From NCBI RefSeq assembly GCF_947331435.1, contig NZ_CAMZOF010000002.1, positions 434,001 through 498,000 on the forward strand: DNA of 64,000 bases, in the 5' to 3' direction. Shown piece by piece: positions 41,665-50,556 of the stretch. The position numbers were made by a program, and so were the translations under genes. This stretch comes from Pelagibius sp. Alg239-R121 (lineage in GTDB: Bacteria > Pseudomonadota > Alphaproteobacteria > Kiloniellales > Kiloniellaceae). The notes under the pieces are model-generated. The model did no database searches and was not told where the DNA came from. It was given only the letters and a program-made list of their open reading frames with translations. The number at the start of each line of letters is the position of its first letter. Position 1 is the stretch's first letter.

Positions 41665-42278
41665 CACTGATCTCCCCGGGTTTTCTTAAGAACTTCATTC
41701 TTGATGGCGATCCGCGCCGACTGATCCAGAAGCGGTCCGGCAATATCGACGATGACCTTGGGGAGGGAGCCGTTGGTCTTATGCAGTTCCATCACAACAC
41801 CATGATTATCCTGAACGACTTTCAAGATGACGACGGTGCAGTTTCCCATGCTGACCTCATCCGCGCCCTCCCCATAGCTGCGGATGATTTCGGTCACGCT
41901 GGTATATTTACCCAGCGGAAGTTCCTGTGCGTCGATGAAACCGGCACTGCGCTCGACGACACTTTTAATGCCGCGCCCGAGGTAGTCGGCAGTCACGCAC
42001 TTGCCAGTCGAATCAATGGCTTCCGCACGTTCAACGAAGGTCTGGAGTTCCGCCGAGGTGCGCGCATAGAAGGCCTGAACGTCGGCATTGCCGTATTTAC
42101 CTTCGTCGCTGCCTGATAGCGCCGCCATCCGGGCCATAAAGGCGGCCATTTCGCCCTGATAGTCGGACAGGCCCTGATCGAGAACAACATCGTAATCCTC
42201 GACGAACTTGACCGTTCCGCAGCCCGACAGCGCGAGCACTACGAGCACAGAGGCCAATCTTCCCATCACGCTCCGCAT
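41664..42278 (-). CDS. Lipoprotein of unknown function
   Basis: The 204-residue product has a lipoprotein signal (MGRLASVLVVLALSGC, lipobox LSGC, Cys at about residue 20). The mature part begins VKFVEDYDVVLDQGLSDYQGEMAAFMARMAA, a helical region, and contains two more Cys (STGKCVTADY; VSMGNCTVVIL). A strong GGGGAGGGGAAGG ribosome site precedes the ATG. It is the first gene of the four-gene operon that includes the PBP-like protein. No family is recognised. Confidence 0.75.
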   Translation of the reverse strand: MRSVMGRLASVLVVLALSGCGTVKFVEDYDVVLDQGLSDYQGEMAAFMARMAALSGSDEGKYGNADVQAFYARTSAELQTFVERAEAIDSTGKCVTADYLGRGIKSVVERSAGFIDAQELPLGKYTSVTEIIRSYGEGADEVSMGNCTVVILKVVQDNHGVVMELHKTNGSLPKVIVDIAGPLLDQSARIAIKNEVLKKTRGDQ

Positions 42279-42418
42279 CGCCTTCCCCTCCCCAGTAAAA
42301 CCCTAAACCTCGCCAACGGCAGCATCCCATTGCAAAACGAATCGGCACTATCATCCGACGCGTACCGCCTCTAATTAGCTTACCTATAAAGTGCAGAGAA
42401 TACTACGGCGGCAACGGA

Positions 42419-43210
42419 TCACAGCCGCGGTCTGGTTTCGCTCAGGATCTGACGTCGAACCGCCTCGATATAGAGCGGATCGATGCGCTGATCGTGCGTC
42501 AGCATGACCATATCGTCCCGTTGGATCGTCGCCGGCGATCCCGCCATCACGATGATTCGCTGTCCAAGTTGGATCGCCTCCCGGCTGTCATGGGTGACGA
42601 AGAGCACCGTCATCGGTCTCGATTTCCAGGCCCGCGTCAATAGCCGCCGCAACTCGGACGCCTTGCTCTCGTCCAGGGACACGAAAGGCTCGTCCATCAG
42701 CAGAAGGTCCGGCTCGATCACCAAAGCGCGGGCCAGGGCGACCCGGCGGCTCATACCAAGGGAAAGATCCTTTGGATAAGCGTCGTAACAGTCCCCCAAG
42801 CCCATCTCGGCGAGCAGGTCCCGCTCCACCCCCGTGCCGAGCTGATCGGGCCGCATGACCAGCGTGAGATTTTCACCCACGGTCCGCCAGGGAAGGAGCG
42901 CGGGGTTTTGAAAGACATAGCCGATCCGCGGTTCGCTCCGACCGTTGGTCTGCCTGACTGAGATCCGGCCATCAAAAGTCCCATCCAGCCCGGCAACCAG
43001 ATTTAACAACGTCGTTTTGCCGCAACCCGAAGGTCCCAGGATGCAGACGAATTCCCCGAAGCCGACCTCCAGCTTGATATCCTTCAGCACCGTCGCCTTT
43101 TGATCGGACTCCGCATCCTTGAGTTTGGGCAGCCCTATCGCCGCGGAGAGTTTGACTTTGGGTTTGGAATCATACCCCTTACGCGCGATCTCAATCGACA
43201 GCCAGGTCAT
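42419..43210 (-). CDS. ABC transporter ATP-binding protein, TauB/SsuB/NrtD type
   Basis: The ATG at 43210 overlaps the permease stop (ATGA), giving 263 residues; an upstream in-frame extension to 43480 runs inside the permease and is not used. Walker A is GPSGCGKTTL, the Q-loop FQNPALLPWRTVGENL, the signature LSLGMSRRVALARAL, Walker B LLLMDEPFVSLDE and the switch His in VTHDSREA. It energises the tau-type transporter with the permease and binding protein upstream. The gene closes the DUF2380-binding protein-permease-ATPase operon beside the quinoprotein genes. Confidence 0.88.
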   Translation of the reverse strand: MTWLSIEIARKGYDSKPKVKLSAAIGLPKLKDAESDQKATVLKDIKLEVGFGEFVCILGPSGCGKTTLLNLVAGLDGTFDGRISVRQTNGRSEPRIGYVFQNPALLPWRTVGENLTLVMRPDQLGTGVERDLLAEMGLGDCYDAYPKDLSLGMSRRVALARALVIEPDLLLMDEPFVSLDESKASELRRLLTRAWKSRPMTVLFVTHDSREAIQLGQRIIVMAGSPATIQRDDMVMLTHDQRIDPLYIEAVRRQILSETRPRL

Positions 43211-43959
43211 GGGCGCCACCTGTTGGCATGGCGTTCCCAGGGCTTGAACAGAAAGATCTCGATCATCTGGATCACAATCACGAAGGCGATCGTATAGGCA
43301 AGGATCGACGGAACGTCGAAGAGCTGAAAGAACAAATGAAGTTGAAATCCCACGCCATTGCTGCGCCCAAGCAGTTCGACCACAAGGACGATCTTCCACA
43401 CCAGAGCCAGACCCGAACGTGCCGACGCCGCGAAAAAGGGCGAAAGCTGAGGCAAGATGACATGCCGCAGCGTTTTCCATGTGCCGAAACGGTAACTGCG
43501 CGCCAGGTCCATATATTGCCGGTCGAGCGCGCGCGCGCCTTCGCGCATTGTCGCCGCGACGTTCGGAATCTTATTGATTGAAACCGCCAACACAGCCGCA
43601 GCTTCCGTCAGACCGAACCAAATATAACAAAGGATGATGACCACCAGCGCCGGGATATTCAAAAAGAGAATCAGCCAGGAGTCGAAGAAGCGGTCCATGC
43701 GGCCGCTGCGCCCCATCACGAGGCCAATACTCGCGCCGATGATCATCGAGAGAACGAATGCCACTAAGGTGCGCGCTAGTGTGACGGCCAGATGATAGGG
43801 CAGTTCGCGGCTCTGAACAGCCTCGACGAAGGCTTCCAGCACCGCGATGGGCATCGGCAGGGCCGGACTATCGCTCCAGAGCGCCGCGAGTTGCCAGAGC
43901 AATAGGAAAAGACCCAGCGACAGGACAAAATAAGCCGCACTCGCCAGTCGGGCGATCAT
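43207..43959 (-). CDS. ABC transporter permease, TauC/SsuC type
   Basis: The 250-residue protein has about six membrane segments and the EAA-loop motif in IPNVAATMREGARALDRQYMDLARSYRFGTWKTLRHVILPQLSPFFAASARSGLALVWKIVLVVELLG. Its start overlaps the binding-protein stop and its stop overlaps the ATPase start, both as ATGA. This class imports small organic anions such as sulfonates, nitrate, cyanate or thiamin precursors, but in quinoprotein clusters the substrate is not established. Confidence 0.88.
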   Translation of the reverse strand: MIARLASAAYFVLSLGLFLLLWQLAALWSDSPALPMPIAVLEAFVEAVQSRELPYHLAVTLARTLVAFVLSMIIGASIGLVMGRSGRMDRFFDSWLILFLNIPALVVIILCYIWFGLTEAAAVLAVSINKIPNVAATMREGARALDRQYMDLARSYRFGTWKTLRHVILPQLSPFFAASARSGLALVWKIVLVVELLGRSNGVGFQLHLFFQLFDVPSILAYTIAFVIVIQMIEIFLFKPWERHANRWRP

Positions 43960-45014
43960 TTCGCTTCAGGCGTATCCGGGGTCATGCTGTCCGGCTTCGA
44001 AGTCTCGGGCGTCCAAAAGGTATTTGGATCAAACGTTACGTTTCGGCCAACCAGTTTCTCGCCGCCGACAGTAGCCAGAATGCCAAACAGGAGCTCCGCG
44101 TCCTTGCGGTCTCTGTCCTGATCTTCGCCGCCCTCTTCTGCGCCAGCGAACGGCATCGCCATACCCTGGCGAAAGCCCGACTTCAAGGCCTCGAACTCTG
44201 CGTCGCTCTTGGCACGCATCGCCGGACGCAGTCGTTTCCATTCGCTGTCGGATTTTTCGAGCAGGACATTGGTCGCGCTGACGGCGCCGAAAAATGCTTC
44301 TACCGCACCCGGCCGTTCATTCAGAAGCCGCTCTCGAAATACATATCCGATCAGCGCCGTTGGCTGTGTAACGCCCAGGTCCTTCACCAGATCGCTCACA
44401 TCGAATAGCCGAGTGGCACCGCCTGCCTCCAGGCGCGCGGCATAAGGCCAGAAGGTGAGAACCGCATCAAGACGGCCGGTGCGCAGCTGTTCATTCAGCA
44501 AAGGCGGCGCAGCGAAGATGGCCTCGGCACTGTCGGCAATGTCGAAACCGTGAAACTTCCGGGTCCAGGCTCTCAACAACAGCCAGTTCTTATCGACCGG
44601 CCCGCCTGCGATTCCGATCTTCTTGTTCTTGAGCCCTGTGACATCCGTGACAGCGCTGTCAGGTCCTAGAACAAGTGCCCCCAGCGCATTGGAATAGGGA
44701 ACGAAAACAAAATCCTCGCCGCCCGCCCGTTGCCGGTTCACCCAGATCCAGTCGGACACGATCATGTCTGCGTTCCCAGCCTGCAAAGCAACGCTGGTGG
44801 CGTTTTTCGACGCCAGTGCGACAACTTCCAGATCCAGGCTTTGAGCCGAGTCAAAGGCGTTGAACTTGAGGCTGTCGAGCTGCCAATTCACCGTTCCAAA
44901 CTTCAGAACGCCGACTTTCAACGCTGTCGATTCGGCGATGGCGTCGCTTGACGCCGCAGACGCACAGAGAAGCAACAGAGTTGGTAGTGCATTGCGGAAG
45001 AATCTCGTAACCAT
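43956..45014 (-). CDS. ABC transporter periplasmic binding protein of the NMT1/TauA fold
   Basis: The 352-residue protein has a Sec signal (residues 1-27, ending DAIAE), then the NrtA/SsuA-like layout: LKVGVLKFGTVNWQLDSLKFNAFDSAQSLDLEVVALASKNATSVALQAGNADMIVSDWIWVNRQRA, LKNKKIGIAGGPVDKNWLLLRAW and LRTGRLDAVLTFWPYAARLEAGG. It ends with an acidic linker (EEGGEDQDRDRKD) and a Pro/Thr-rich tail. It feeds the permease next to it. Location beside XoxF genes suggests a role in the alcohol-oxidation system, ligand unknown; taurine is not implied by the fold. Confidence 0.85.
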   Translation of the reverse strand: MVTRFFRNALPTLLLLCASAASSDAIAESTALKVGVLKFGTVNWQLDSLKFNAFDSAQSLDLEVVALASKNATSVALQAGNADMIVSDWIWVNRQRAGGEDFVFVPYSNALGALVLGPDSAVTDVTGLKNKKIGIAGGPVDKNWLLLRAWTRKFHGFDIADSAEAIFAAPPLLNEQLRTGRLDAVLTFWPYAARLEAGGATRLFDVSDLVKDLGVTQPTALIGYVFRERLLNERPGAVEAFFGAVSATNVLLEKSDSEWKRLRPAMRAKSDAEFEALKSGFRQGMAMPFAGAEEGGEDQDRDRKDAELLFGILATVGGEKLVGRNVTFDPNTFWTPETSKPDSMTPDTPEAK

Positions 45015-45026
45015 GGTCCTAACTCC

Positions 45027-45572
45027 TTACGGCTTTAACAGCCGATTGCGCGCCAGCCATGAGATCCCGTGCGCCCAGGATTCGTCCGTGTTTCCTCGAA
45101 TATCAGCGCTCGCACTCCTGATCAATTTGCCGCTTTCCACATCGTGAAAGTAAACATTGATGTTCAGGATGAGATTGCTGACTTTCTGGACCACACCGGT
45201 CACCGCGACCTGCGCCTCTGCCTGCGCCGCAATTTTGCTCTCACAGCCGTTGCAGCTGTGCAGATAACCGGCCTCCTCGATCTGTACCTGCAAATGAGAG
45301 ATATCGGCGATCTCGTAACGGCCCGACTCGGACAGCTTTTCCCTCAGCAAGTCGCTGATCAGAACCAGGCGCTTGGTCTCGTTGTCATTGATTCCCTTCA
45401 CCGATCCTTCAAGGCTGGTGTCGATAAGCTCGAAATTGAACACAGCAGCCCGCGGAGTGCCTGGATCGGCGATCGACAAATCTGCAAAGCCGAACATCAG
45501 CGCAAGAAAAAGCGTTCCCACCGACACGGTCCGTGATCGGAAAAACGAAGTTGGAGCGAATGAAACGCGCAT
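45027..45572 (-). CDS. DUF2380 family secreted protein
   Basis: The 181-residue protein has a Sec signal (VSVGTLFLALMFGFADLSIADP) and then a domain resembling the DUF2380 family: AAVFNFELIDTSLEG, ETKRLVLISDLLREKLSESGRYEIADIS, YLHSCNGCESKIAAQAEAQVAVTGVVQKVSNLILNINVYFHDVESGKLIRSASADIRGNTDESW. The C-N-G-C pair could form a disulfide or bind a metal. It is the first gene of the tau-type ABC operon, 13 bases before the binding protein, and is divergent from the PQQ-system binding protein gene. Function unknown. Confidence 0.78.
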   Translation of the reverse strand: MRVSFAPTSFFRSRTVSVGTLFLALMFGFADLSIADPGTPRAAVFNFELIDTSLEGSVKGINDNETKRLVLISDLLREKLSESGRYEIADISHLQVQIEEAGYLHSCNGCESKIAAQAEAQVAVTGVVQKVSNLILNINVYFHDVESGKLIRSASADIRGNTDESWAHGISWLARNRLLKP

Positions 45573-45793
45573 CTGTCCTCACACAAGCTGCTTTTCAGAA
45601 GAACCAGCTTTAGAAAAAGGTGACGACCACAAAGCACTGGAACTGACGACCTCTTGCAATTCTCCGTAGCCGACGGCTGGGAACAATTGGCAAATAGTAC
45701 TAGGCTGAAGCGAGCAAACGCTATTTAGAGACTTGTCTTCAGGTGATATTTTATCGCTTGGTCCTACTAACTTTGGAGCGTACCGGCACCGCA

Positions 45794-47089
45794 ATGACCC
45801 TGACCACGATGCTCGCATGGATCGCCAATCAATTTGGCGGAAGGACTGCAATTCACTGCCGCACCGTTGACGGACGGATCGGTGCCGCTGAGCAGAGGCG
45901 GAGCTGTCTGACGCCTTTTCGACTCTTAGCCGCCTGTCTCCTGAGTCTGAGCTTCTCGACTCCATCCGGGCAGGTAAGTGCCGCGGACGTGCAGAAAATT
46001 CCGATCGCCTATTTGGTTCAGGTTGTCGAGCGGCCCCCGAAGCTCTCCAACCTCGACCTGCCGCCGGACAATGAAGGTCTCGCAGGCGGGCAGCTTTCGA
46101 TCAAGGACAACAACACGACCGGACGCTTCATGGGACAGGAGTTCTCACTGAAGCACGTCGAAGTCCCGACCGATGGCGATTCCCTGGCGGCCTTCGACAG
46201 TTTGCTGGCGGAAGGTATCCAGCATTTCGTCTTGAACGTACCGGCCGACGCCTTGCTGCAGATGGCCGACCGCGCCAAGGGGAAAGACGTCTTGCTGTTT
46301 AACGCCGGTGCCATGGACGACCGGCTGCGGAGCGCCGACTGCCGGGCCAACGTTCTTCACATTGTTCCGAGCCGTGCCATGCTGGCCGATGCCCTGGCGC
46401 AGTTTCTGGCCTGGAAGCGCTGGCGAAACTGGTTTCTGGTGGTTGGGCGCCGGGATGGTGATGTCCTCTTCGGCGAAGCTTTAAAACGCGCCGCCAAACG
46501 TTTCGGCGGCAAGATCGTCGAGGAAAAGCGCTGGGATTACGGGCCGGATGCACGCCGTACGGCGCAGGCAGAAGTTCCTGCCTTTACCCAGGATGCCGAA
46601 TACGATGTTCTGGTTGTGGCTGATGAAATCGGCGAGTTCGGCGAGTATCTGGCCTATCGGACCTGGGACCCGCAGGTAATTGTCGGCACTCAGGGACTAA
46701 CGCCGACCACCTGGCACCGAACCCACGAACAATGGGGTGCCGCGCAGTTGCAAAGTCGCTTTTTAAAGGCAAACGGCCGTTTCATGCTGCCGCTCGATTA
46801 CCACGTCTGGGCAGCAATCCGCACCATCGGCGAGGGAGCCACGCGCAGCCAATCGGCCGCATTTGCCGATGTGGAAGGCTACATTCGCAGTGCAGACTTT
46901 GAACTGGGTGGCTTTAAGGGGCAGAAGCTCACCTTTCGCAAATGGAACGGCCAGCTGAGGCAGCCGATCCTGCTGACGGCGGCGCGGGCGTTGGTCTCAA
47001 CGTCACCCCAGCAGGGTTTTCTACATGAACGCTCGCTGCTCGATACCATGGGCCTCGATGAACCGGAGTCTAAATGCCGATTCGAATAA
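45794..47089 (+). CDS. PQQ-dependent alcohol dehydrogenase system ABC substrate-binding protein
   Basis: The ATG at 45794 is preferred over an in-frame TTG-type start at 45743. The product (431 residues) has a signal-like stretch (FRLLAACLLSLSFSTPSGQVSAAD) and a branched-chain-amino-acid-type periplasmic binding fold. Segments include KIPIAYLVQVVERPPKLSNLDLPPDNEGLAGGQLSIKDNNTTGRFMGQEF, LLFNAGAMDDRLRSADCRANVLHIVPSRAMLADALAQFLAWKRWRNWFLVVG and DVLVVADEIGEFGEYLAYRTWDPQVIVGTQGL. It matches the binding protein found with PQQ alcohol dehydrogenase genes. It starts the beta-propeller/ABC operon. Ligand unknown. Confidence 0.85.
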   Translation: MTLTTMLAWIANQFGGRTAIHCRTVDGRIGAAEQRRSCLTPFRLLAACLLSLSFSTPSGQVSAADVQKIPIAYLVQVVERPPKLSNLDLPPDNEGLAGGQLSIKDNNTTGRFMGQEFSLKHVEVPTDGDSLAAFDSLLAEGIQHFVLNVPADALLQMADRAKGKDVLLFNAGAMDDRLRSADCRANVLHIVPSRAMLADALAQFLAWKRWRNWFLVVGRRDGDVLFGEALKRAAKRFGGKIVEEKRWDYGPDARRTAQAEVPAFTQDAEYDVLVVADEIGEFGEYLAYRTWDPQVIVGTQGLTPTTWHRTHEQWGAAQLQSRFLKANGRFMLPLDYHVWAAIRTIGEGATRSQSAAFADVEGYIRSADFELGGFKGQKLTFRKWNGQLRQPILLTAARALVSTSPQQGFLHERSLLDTMGLDEPESKCRFE

Positions 47090-47156
47090 CCGGACGACAA
47101 TCGCCGCTTAGCGAATAGGCGGGGCCGGGTCGGAACTTCAGGAGGAAGACGAACGT

Positions 47157-48137
47157 ATGAGAAAGACGATCAAGTTTCTGACGGCTGCCGCCTTTGCGGG
47201 GTCTTTTGGCGTCGTGACGGCCGCACCTGCTTATACGGTCTACGTATCCAATGAAAAGGACAACACGGTCAGCATCATCGACAGCACAAGCCTGGAGGTG
47301 ACCGATACAATCGACGTCGGCCAGAGACCACGAGGCATCCTGCTCACCAAAGACGGAAAGCACCTGCTGATCTGCGCAAGTGACGACGACACAGTTCAGG
47401 TCTTCGACGTCAAGACCAAGCAGTTGGTTAAGGAACTGCCGTCAGGCCCCGACCCGGAACTTTTTGTCCTGCACCCGAGCGGCAACCCGCTCTACATCGC
47501 GAACGAAGATGACAATCTGGTCACGGTGGTCGATATCGCGGCCGATAAGGTTCTTGCGGAGATTCCCGTCGGCGTGGAGCCGGAAGGCATGGGGATCAGC
47601 CCCGATGGCAAGGTCTTGGTCAATACTTCCGAGACGACCAATATGGCGCATTTCATCGATACCGAAACCAACGAGATCTTCGATAACATTCTAGTGGATA
47701 GCCGGCCACGTTACGCCGAGTTCAACGATGCGGGCGACAAGCTGTGGGTCACCTCCGAAATCGGTGGAACAGTGGCGGTCATCGACGCTAAGACCCGGAA
47801 GATCATCACCAAAATCTCCTTCGATATACCCGGGGTGCAGCCGGAAGCCATTCAGCCGGTCGGCTTGCGCGTGACCAAGGACGGCAAACGCGCCTTCGTG
47901 GCGCTTGGCCCTTCCAACCGGGTCGCAGTGATCAATGGTGAAAGCCACGAAGTCGAGAAATACCTGCTGGTCGGCCAGCGGGTCTGGCAGCTGGCCTTCA
48001 CGCCAGACGAAAAACTGCTCTTTACCTCGAACGGCGTCAGTAACGATATCTCGGTGATCGATGTCGGAAAACTCCGGGTCGTGAAATCAATCGGCGTTGG
48101 ACGCTTTCCCTGGGGCATTGCGATCTCCAATGAATAA
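47157..48137 (+). CDS. PQQ-catabolism-associated YVTN beta-propeller protein
   Basis: The 326-residue protein has a signal peptide (residues 1-23) and about seven YVTN-type blades, for example VYVSNEKDNTVSIIDSTSLEVTDTIDVGQRPRGI, LYIANEDDNLVTVVDIAADKVLAEIPVGVEPEGMGISPDGK and LFTSNGVSNDISVIDVGKLRVVKSIGVGRFPWGI. It is the small propeller protein regularly encoded with PQQ alcohol dehydrogenases. AGGAGGAAG gives a strong ribosome site. It is followed 39 bases later by the ABC ATPase. Its role, perhaps in periplasmic assembly or electron-transfer support, is not established. Confidence 0.88.
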   Translation: MRKTIKFLTAAAFAGSFGVVTAAPAYTVYVSNEKDNTVSIIDSTSLEVTDTIDVGQRPRGILLTKDGKHLLICASDDDTVQVFDVKTKQLVKELPSGPDPELFVLHPSGNPLYIANEDDNLVTVVDIAADKVLAEIPVGVEPEGMGISPDGKVLVNTSETTNMAHFIDTETNEIFDNILVDSRPRYAEFNDAGDKLWVTSEIGGTVAVIDAKTRKIITKISFDIPGVQPEAIQPVGLRVTKDGKRAFVALGPSNRVAVINGESHEVEKYLLVGQRVWQLAFTPDEKLLFTSNGVSNDISVIDVGKLRVVKSIGVGRFPWGIAISNE

Positions 48138-48176
48138 TGACCGTTTTCTGACTGCCGGCCGGAATTGGTCCAGGCG

Positions 48177-48962
48177 ATGAGCTCCCCTGGTCCGGATACC
48201 GCGGGATCAAATCCGCCGCGCGCGCTGGAGATCTCCGGTCTTACGCACGCTTTCGGGCAGAACAAAGCGCTGGACGACGTGAATTTTACGATCGACCCTT
48301 CGCGGTTCTGCGTTCTGTTGGGTCTAAACGGCGCCGGCAAGACCACGCTCTTTTCTCTCGTGACACGCCTGTACAGCAACACTTCCGGTGCGATCAGGGT
48401 TTACGGTCATGATGTGCGGCGGTCGCCCGGTGCGGCGCTGCAACGTCTGGGCGTTGTGTTCCAGCAAAGAACGCTGGATCTCGATCTGACGGTGATGCAG
48501 AACCTGCTGTATCATGCGGCCCTGCACGGCTTTACGCCACGCGAAGCGCGGGCGCGGGCCGAGAGCCAGTTGGAACGGGTCAAACTCCTGGACCGGGCCA
48601 AGGACAAGGCGAGGCGCCTGTCCGGCGGTCAGATGCGCAGGGTCGAAATCGCGCGCGCCCTGCTCCATGACCCACAACTGCTGTTACTCGACGAGCCGAC
48701 TGTGGGCCTCGACATCGACTCCCGGCGCGATATCCTGGAGCGCACCGTGGCCCTCTGCCAGGACGACCAGCTCGCTGTGCTCTGGGCCACGCATTTGATC
48801 GACGAAGTCACGCCGGAAAGCCAGATTGTCATGCTGCACCACGGCAAGGTTGTGGCGGACGGCAGTCATGATGCGGTTCTGTCGGGCAGCGCAACGGAAA
48901 ATATCAGCGCGGCCTTCGCGAAACTGACGCAGGATAAAGCCGTGGGGAGCGCTGCTGCATGA
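48177..48962 (+). CDS. PQQ alcohol dehydrogenase system ABC transporter ATP-binding protein
   Basis: The 261-residue protein is a DrrA/CcmA-like ATPase: Walker A GLNGAGKTTL, Q-loop VFQQRTLDLDLTVMQNL, signature LSGGQMRRVEIARAL, Walker B LLLLDEPTVGLDIDSRRD and switch His in WATHLIDEV. It pairs with the ABC-2 permease whose start overlaps its stop (ATGA). These two genes recur with PQQ alcohol dehydrogenases (ped/xox clusters); they may export a factor or serve uptake of a component such as a lanthanide carrier, neither of which is shown by sequence. Confidence 0.9.
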   Translation: MSSPGPDTAGSNPPRALEISGLTHAFGQNKALDDVNFTIDPSRFCVLLGLNGAGKTTLFSLVTRLYSNTSGAIRVYGHDVRRSPGAALQRLGVVFQQRTLDLDLTVMQNLLYHAALHGFTPREARARAESQLERVKLLDRAKDKARRLSGGQMRRVEIARALLHDPQLLLLDEPTVGLDIDSRRDILERTVALCQDDQLAVLWATHLIDEVTPESQIVMLHHGKVVADGSHDAVLSGSATENISAAFAKLTQDKAVGSAAA

Positions 48963-49834
48963 CCTCTGCACCCGTGCCCAACCGCTCGGAAGTGTCCGGT
49001 TTGAGCCTGTCCGGCTATCTCAACTGTATGCGCGGGATCGTCTGGCGCGAGGCCTTGCGGTTCCTCCAACAGCGCGAACGCTTTGTCGCGGCGCTGGTGC
49101 GGCCGCTGGTCTGGCTGTTTATCTTCGCGGCCGGGTTTCGGTCGGTGCTCGGCGTCTCGATCATTCCGCCCTACGAGACCTATGTACTCTACGAAGTCTA
49201 CGTGACACCCGGGCTGGTCGGGATGATCCAGCTCTTCAACGGTATGCAATCGTCGCTCTCCATGGTGTACGACCGGGAGATGGGCAATATGCGCACGCTG
49301 CTCATCAGCCCCTATCCACGCTGGTTCCTGTTGACTTCAAAGTTGATGGCCGGCGTCGCCGTGTCGTTGCTGCAAGTCGCAGTGTTTCTCGCAATCACCT
49401 GGTTCTGGGAGGTTGAACCGCCGCTGTTTGGCTACCTCGCGGTCATTCCTGCGTTAATCCTGTCTGGTCTGATGCTGGGGGCGCTGGGCATGCTGCTGTC
49501 ATCCGGCATCAAGCAGTTGGAGAACTTCGCGGGTATCATGAACTTCGTGATCTTCCCGATGTTCTTCGCCTCTTCGGCCCTCTACCCGCTGTGGCGGATG
49601 AAGGAGACCAGTCCGCTGCTCTATGAGATCTGCCAGTACAATCCCTTCACCTATATCGTCGAATTGATCCGCTTTGCACTCTATGGACAACTCAATCTGC
49701 AGGCGCTCGCGATCGTCGCAGGCTTCACCGTCGTTTTTCTCGGCGGCGCAATTTTCGCCTACAACCCTTCGAAGGGGCTCATCGCCCGGCGCGGAGGCCC
49801 CGGTGGAAATGCTCCCGGCCCGAAAGGAGGCTGA
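48959..49834 (+). CDS. PQQ alcohol dehydrogenase system ABC-2 type permease
   Basis: The 291-residue protein has six membrane segments and ABC-2 features: GIVWREALRFLQQRERFVAALVRPLVWLFIFAAGFRSVLG, MVYDREMGNMRTLLISPYPRWFLLTSKLMAG and FVIFPMFFASSALYPLWRMKETSPLLYEICQYNPFTYIVELIRFALYGQLN. It forms a transporter with the ATPase gene overlapping upstream. The following gene starts 4 bases after the stop, with the ribosome site AGGAGG inside this gene's end. Confidence 0.9.
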   Translation: MTSAPVPNRSEVSGLSLSGYLNCMRGIVWREALRFLQQRERFVAALVRPLVWLFIFAAGFRSVLGVSIIPPYETYVLYEVYVTPGLVGMIQLFNGMQSSLSMVYDREMGNMRTLLISPYPRWFLLTSKLMAGVAVSLLQVAVFLAITWFWEVEPPLFGYLAVIPALILSGLMLGALGMLLSSGIKQLENFAGIMNFVIFPMFFASSALYPLWRMKETSPLLYEICQYNPFTYIVELIRFALYGQLNLQALAIVAGFTVVFLGGAIFAYNPSKGLIARRGGPGGNAPGPKGG

Positions 49835-49838
49835 CGGC

Positions 49839-50510
49839 ATGACCGCAGCAAAGAGACCTTTGAAAATAAACTCCCGAGGAATGTTGCTTGGGCCTGTAAC
49901 TGCGGCGGCGGTCGCTGTTACAGCATCCATCGCGGGCAGCACGGCCTTCGCGGCTGACCCGGACAACCCCTATTGGCCCTGCATCCAGCGCAAGGTACCG
50001 CATATCTCCGCAGGAATGATGTGGGGCGGACCACTGGTCGACGAGTCCGACCGCAGCTGGCGCAAGGATGCCGAGATGGCAAACCTCGTGGAAACGCTTT
50101 CGTCCCGAAGATTGCCGATCGAAGAAGCCGAACAGCGGATCGACAACTATGCCGAGGGTCTGACGGAAGACAGGCAAACCAAGCTCACACTGCTCTTTAC
50201 CGGACTTCTCAGCCGCACCAATTCGGAACGCTCGGAAATCATGGCGGGGATCGAAAAGTTTGCACGCCGTCAGATCGCCCTTTCCGAAAAAATCAAGAAG
50301 GCGGCTGCGAGTTCAAACGAGCTGCAGAGCAAAACCGGCGCCACTCAGGCCGATCTCAATCGTGCAGAGGAACTGGATCAACAGCTGTTGTGGGATACGC
50401 GGGTCTTCGATGAACGGGAACAGTCCCTGACTTACGTCTGCGAAGTTCCGGTCCTGTTGGAGCAGCGTCTGTTCGCGCTGGCGCGACAGCTGGCAACGCA
50501 CCTGGAATAA
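49839..50510 (+). CDS. Secreted helical protein of the quinoprotein cluster, function unknown
   Basis: The ATG at 49839 follows AGGAGG by 8 bases and gives 223 residues. A Sec signal (MLLGPVTAAAVAVTASIAGSTAFAAD) precedes NPYWPCIQRKVPHISAGMMWGGPLVDESDRSW, a small motif with one Cys. A long helical region follows (MANLVETLSSRRLPIEEAEQRIDNYAEGL to the C-terminus), with a second Cys in YVCEVPVLLEQRL. I do not know a named domain. Its place right after the ABC-2 permease and before the MxaD-like gene suggests a periplasmic helper of alcohol dehydrogenase maturation. Confidence 0.75.
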   Translation: MTAAKRPLKINSRGMLLGPVTAAAVAVTASIAGSTAFAADPDNPYWPCIQRKVPHISAGMMWGGPLVDESDRSWRKDAEMANLVETLSSRRLPIEEAEQRIDNYAEGLTEDRQTKLTLLFTGLLSRTNSERSEIMAGIEKFARRQIALSEKIKKAAASSNELQSKTGATQADLNRAEELDQQLLWDTRVFDEREQSLTYVCEVPVLLEQRLFALARQLATHLE

Positions 50511-50556
50511 AACAATCCCGTAATAACGACAAGAGATCTACAAGGAGGATAGAACC

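Noticed and set aside
42419-45014. Taurine transporter TauABC
   Set aside because: The fold class is the same, but no taurine dioxygenase or taurine-pyruvate aminotransferase is near, and the operon starts with a DUF2380 protein beside quinoprotein genes.
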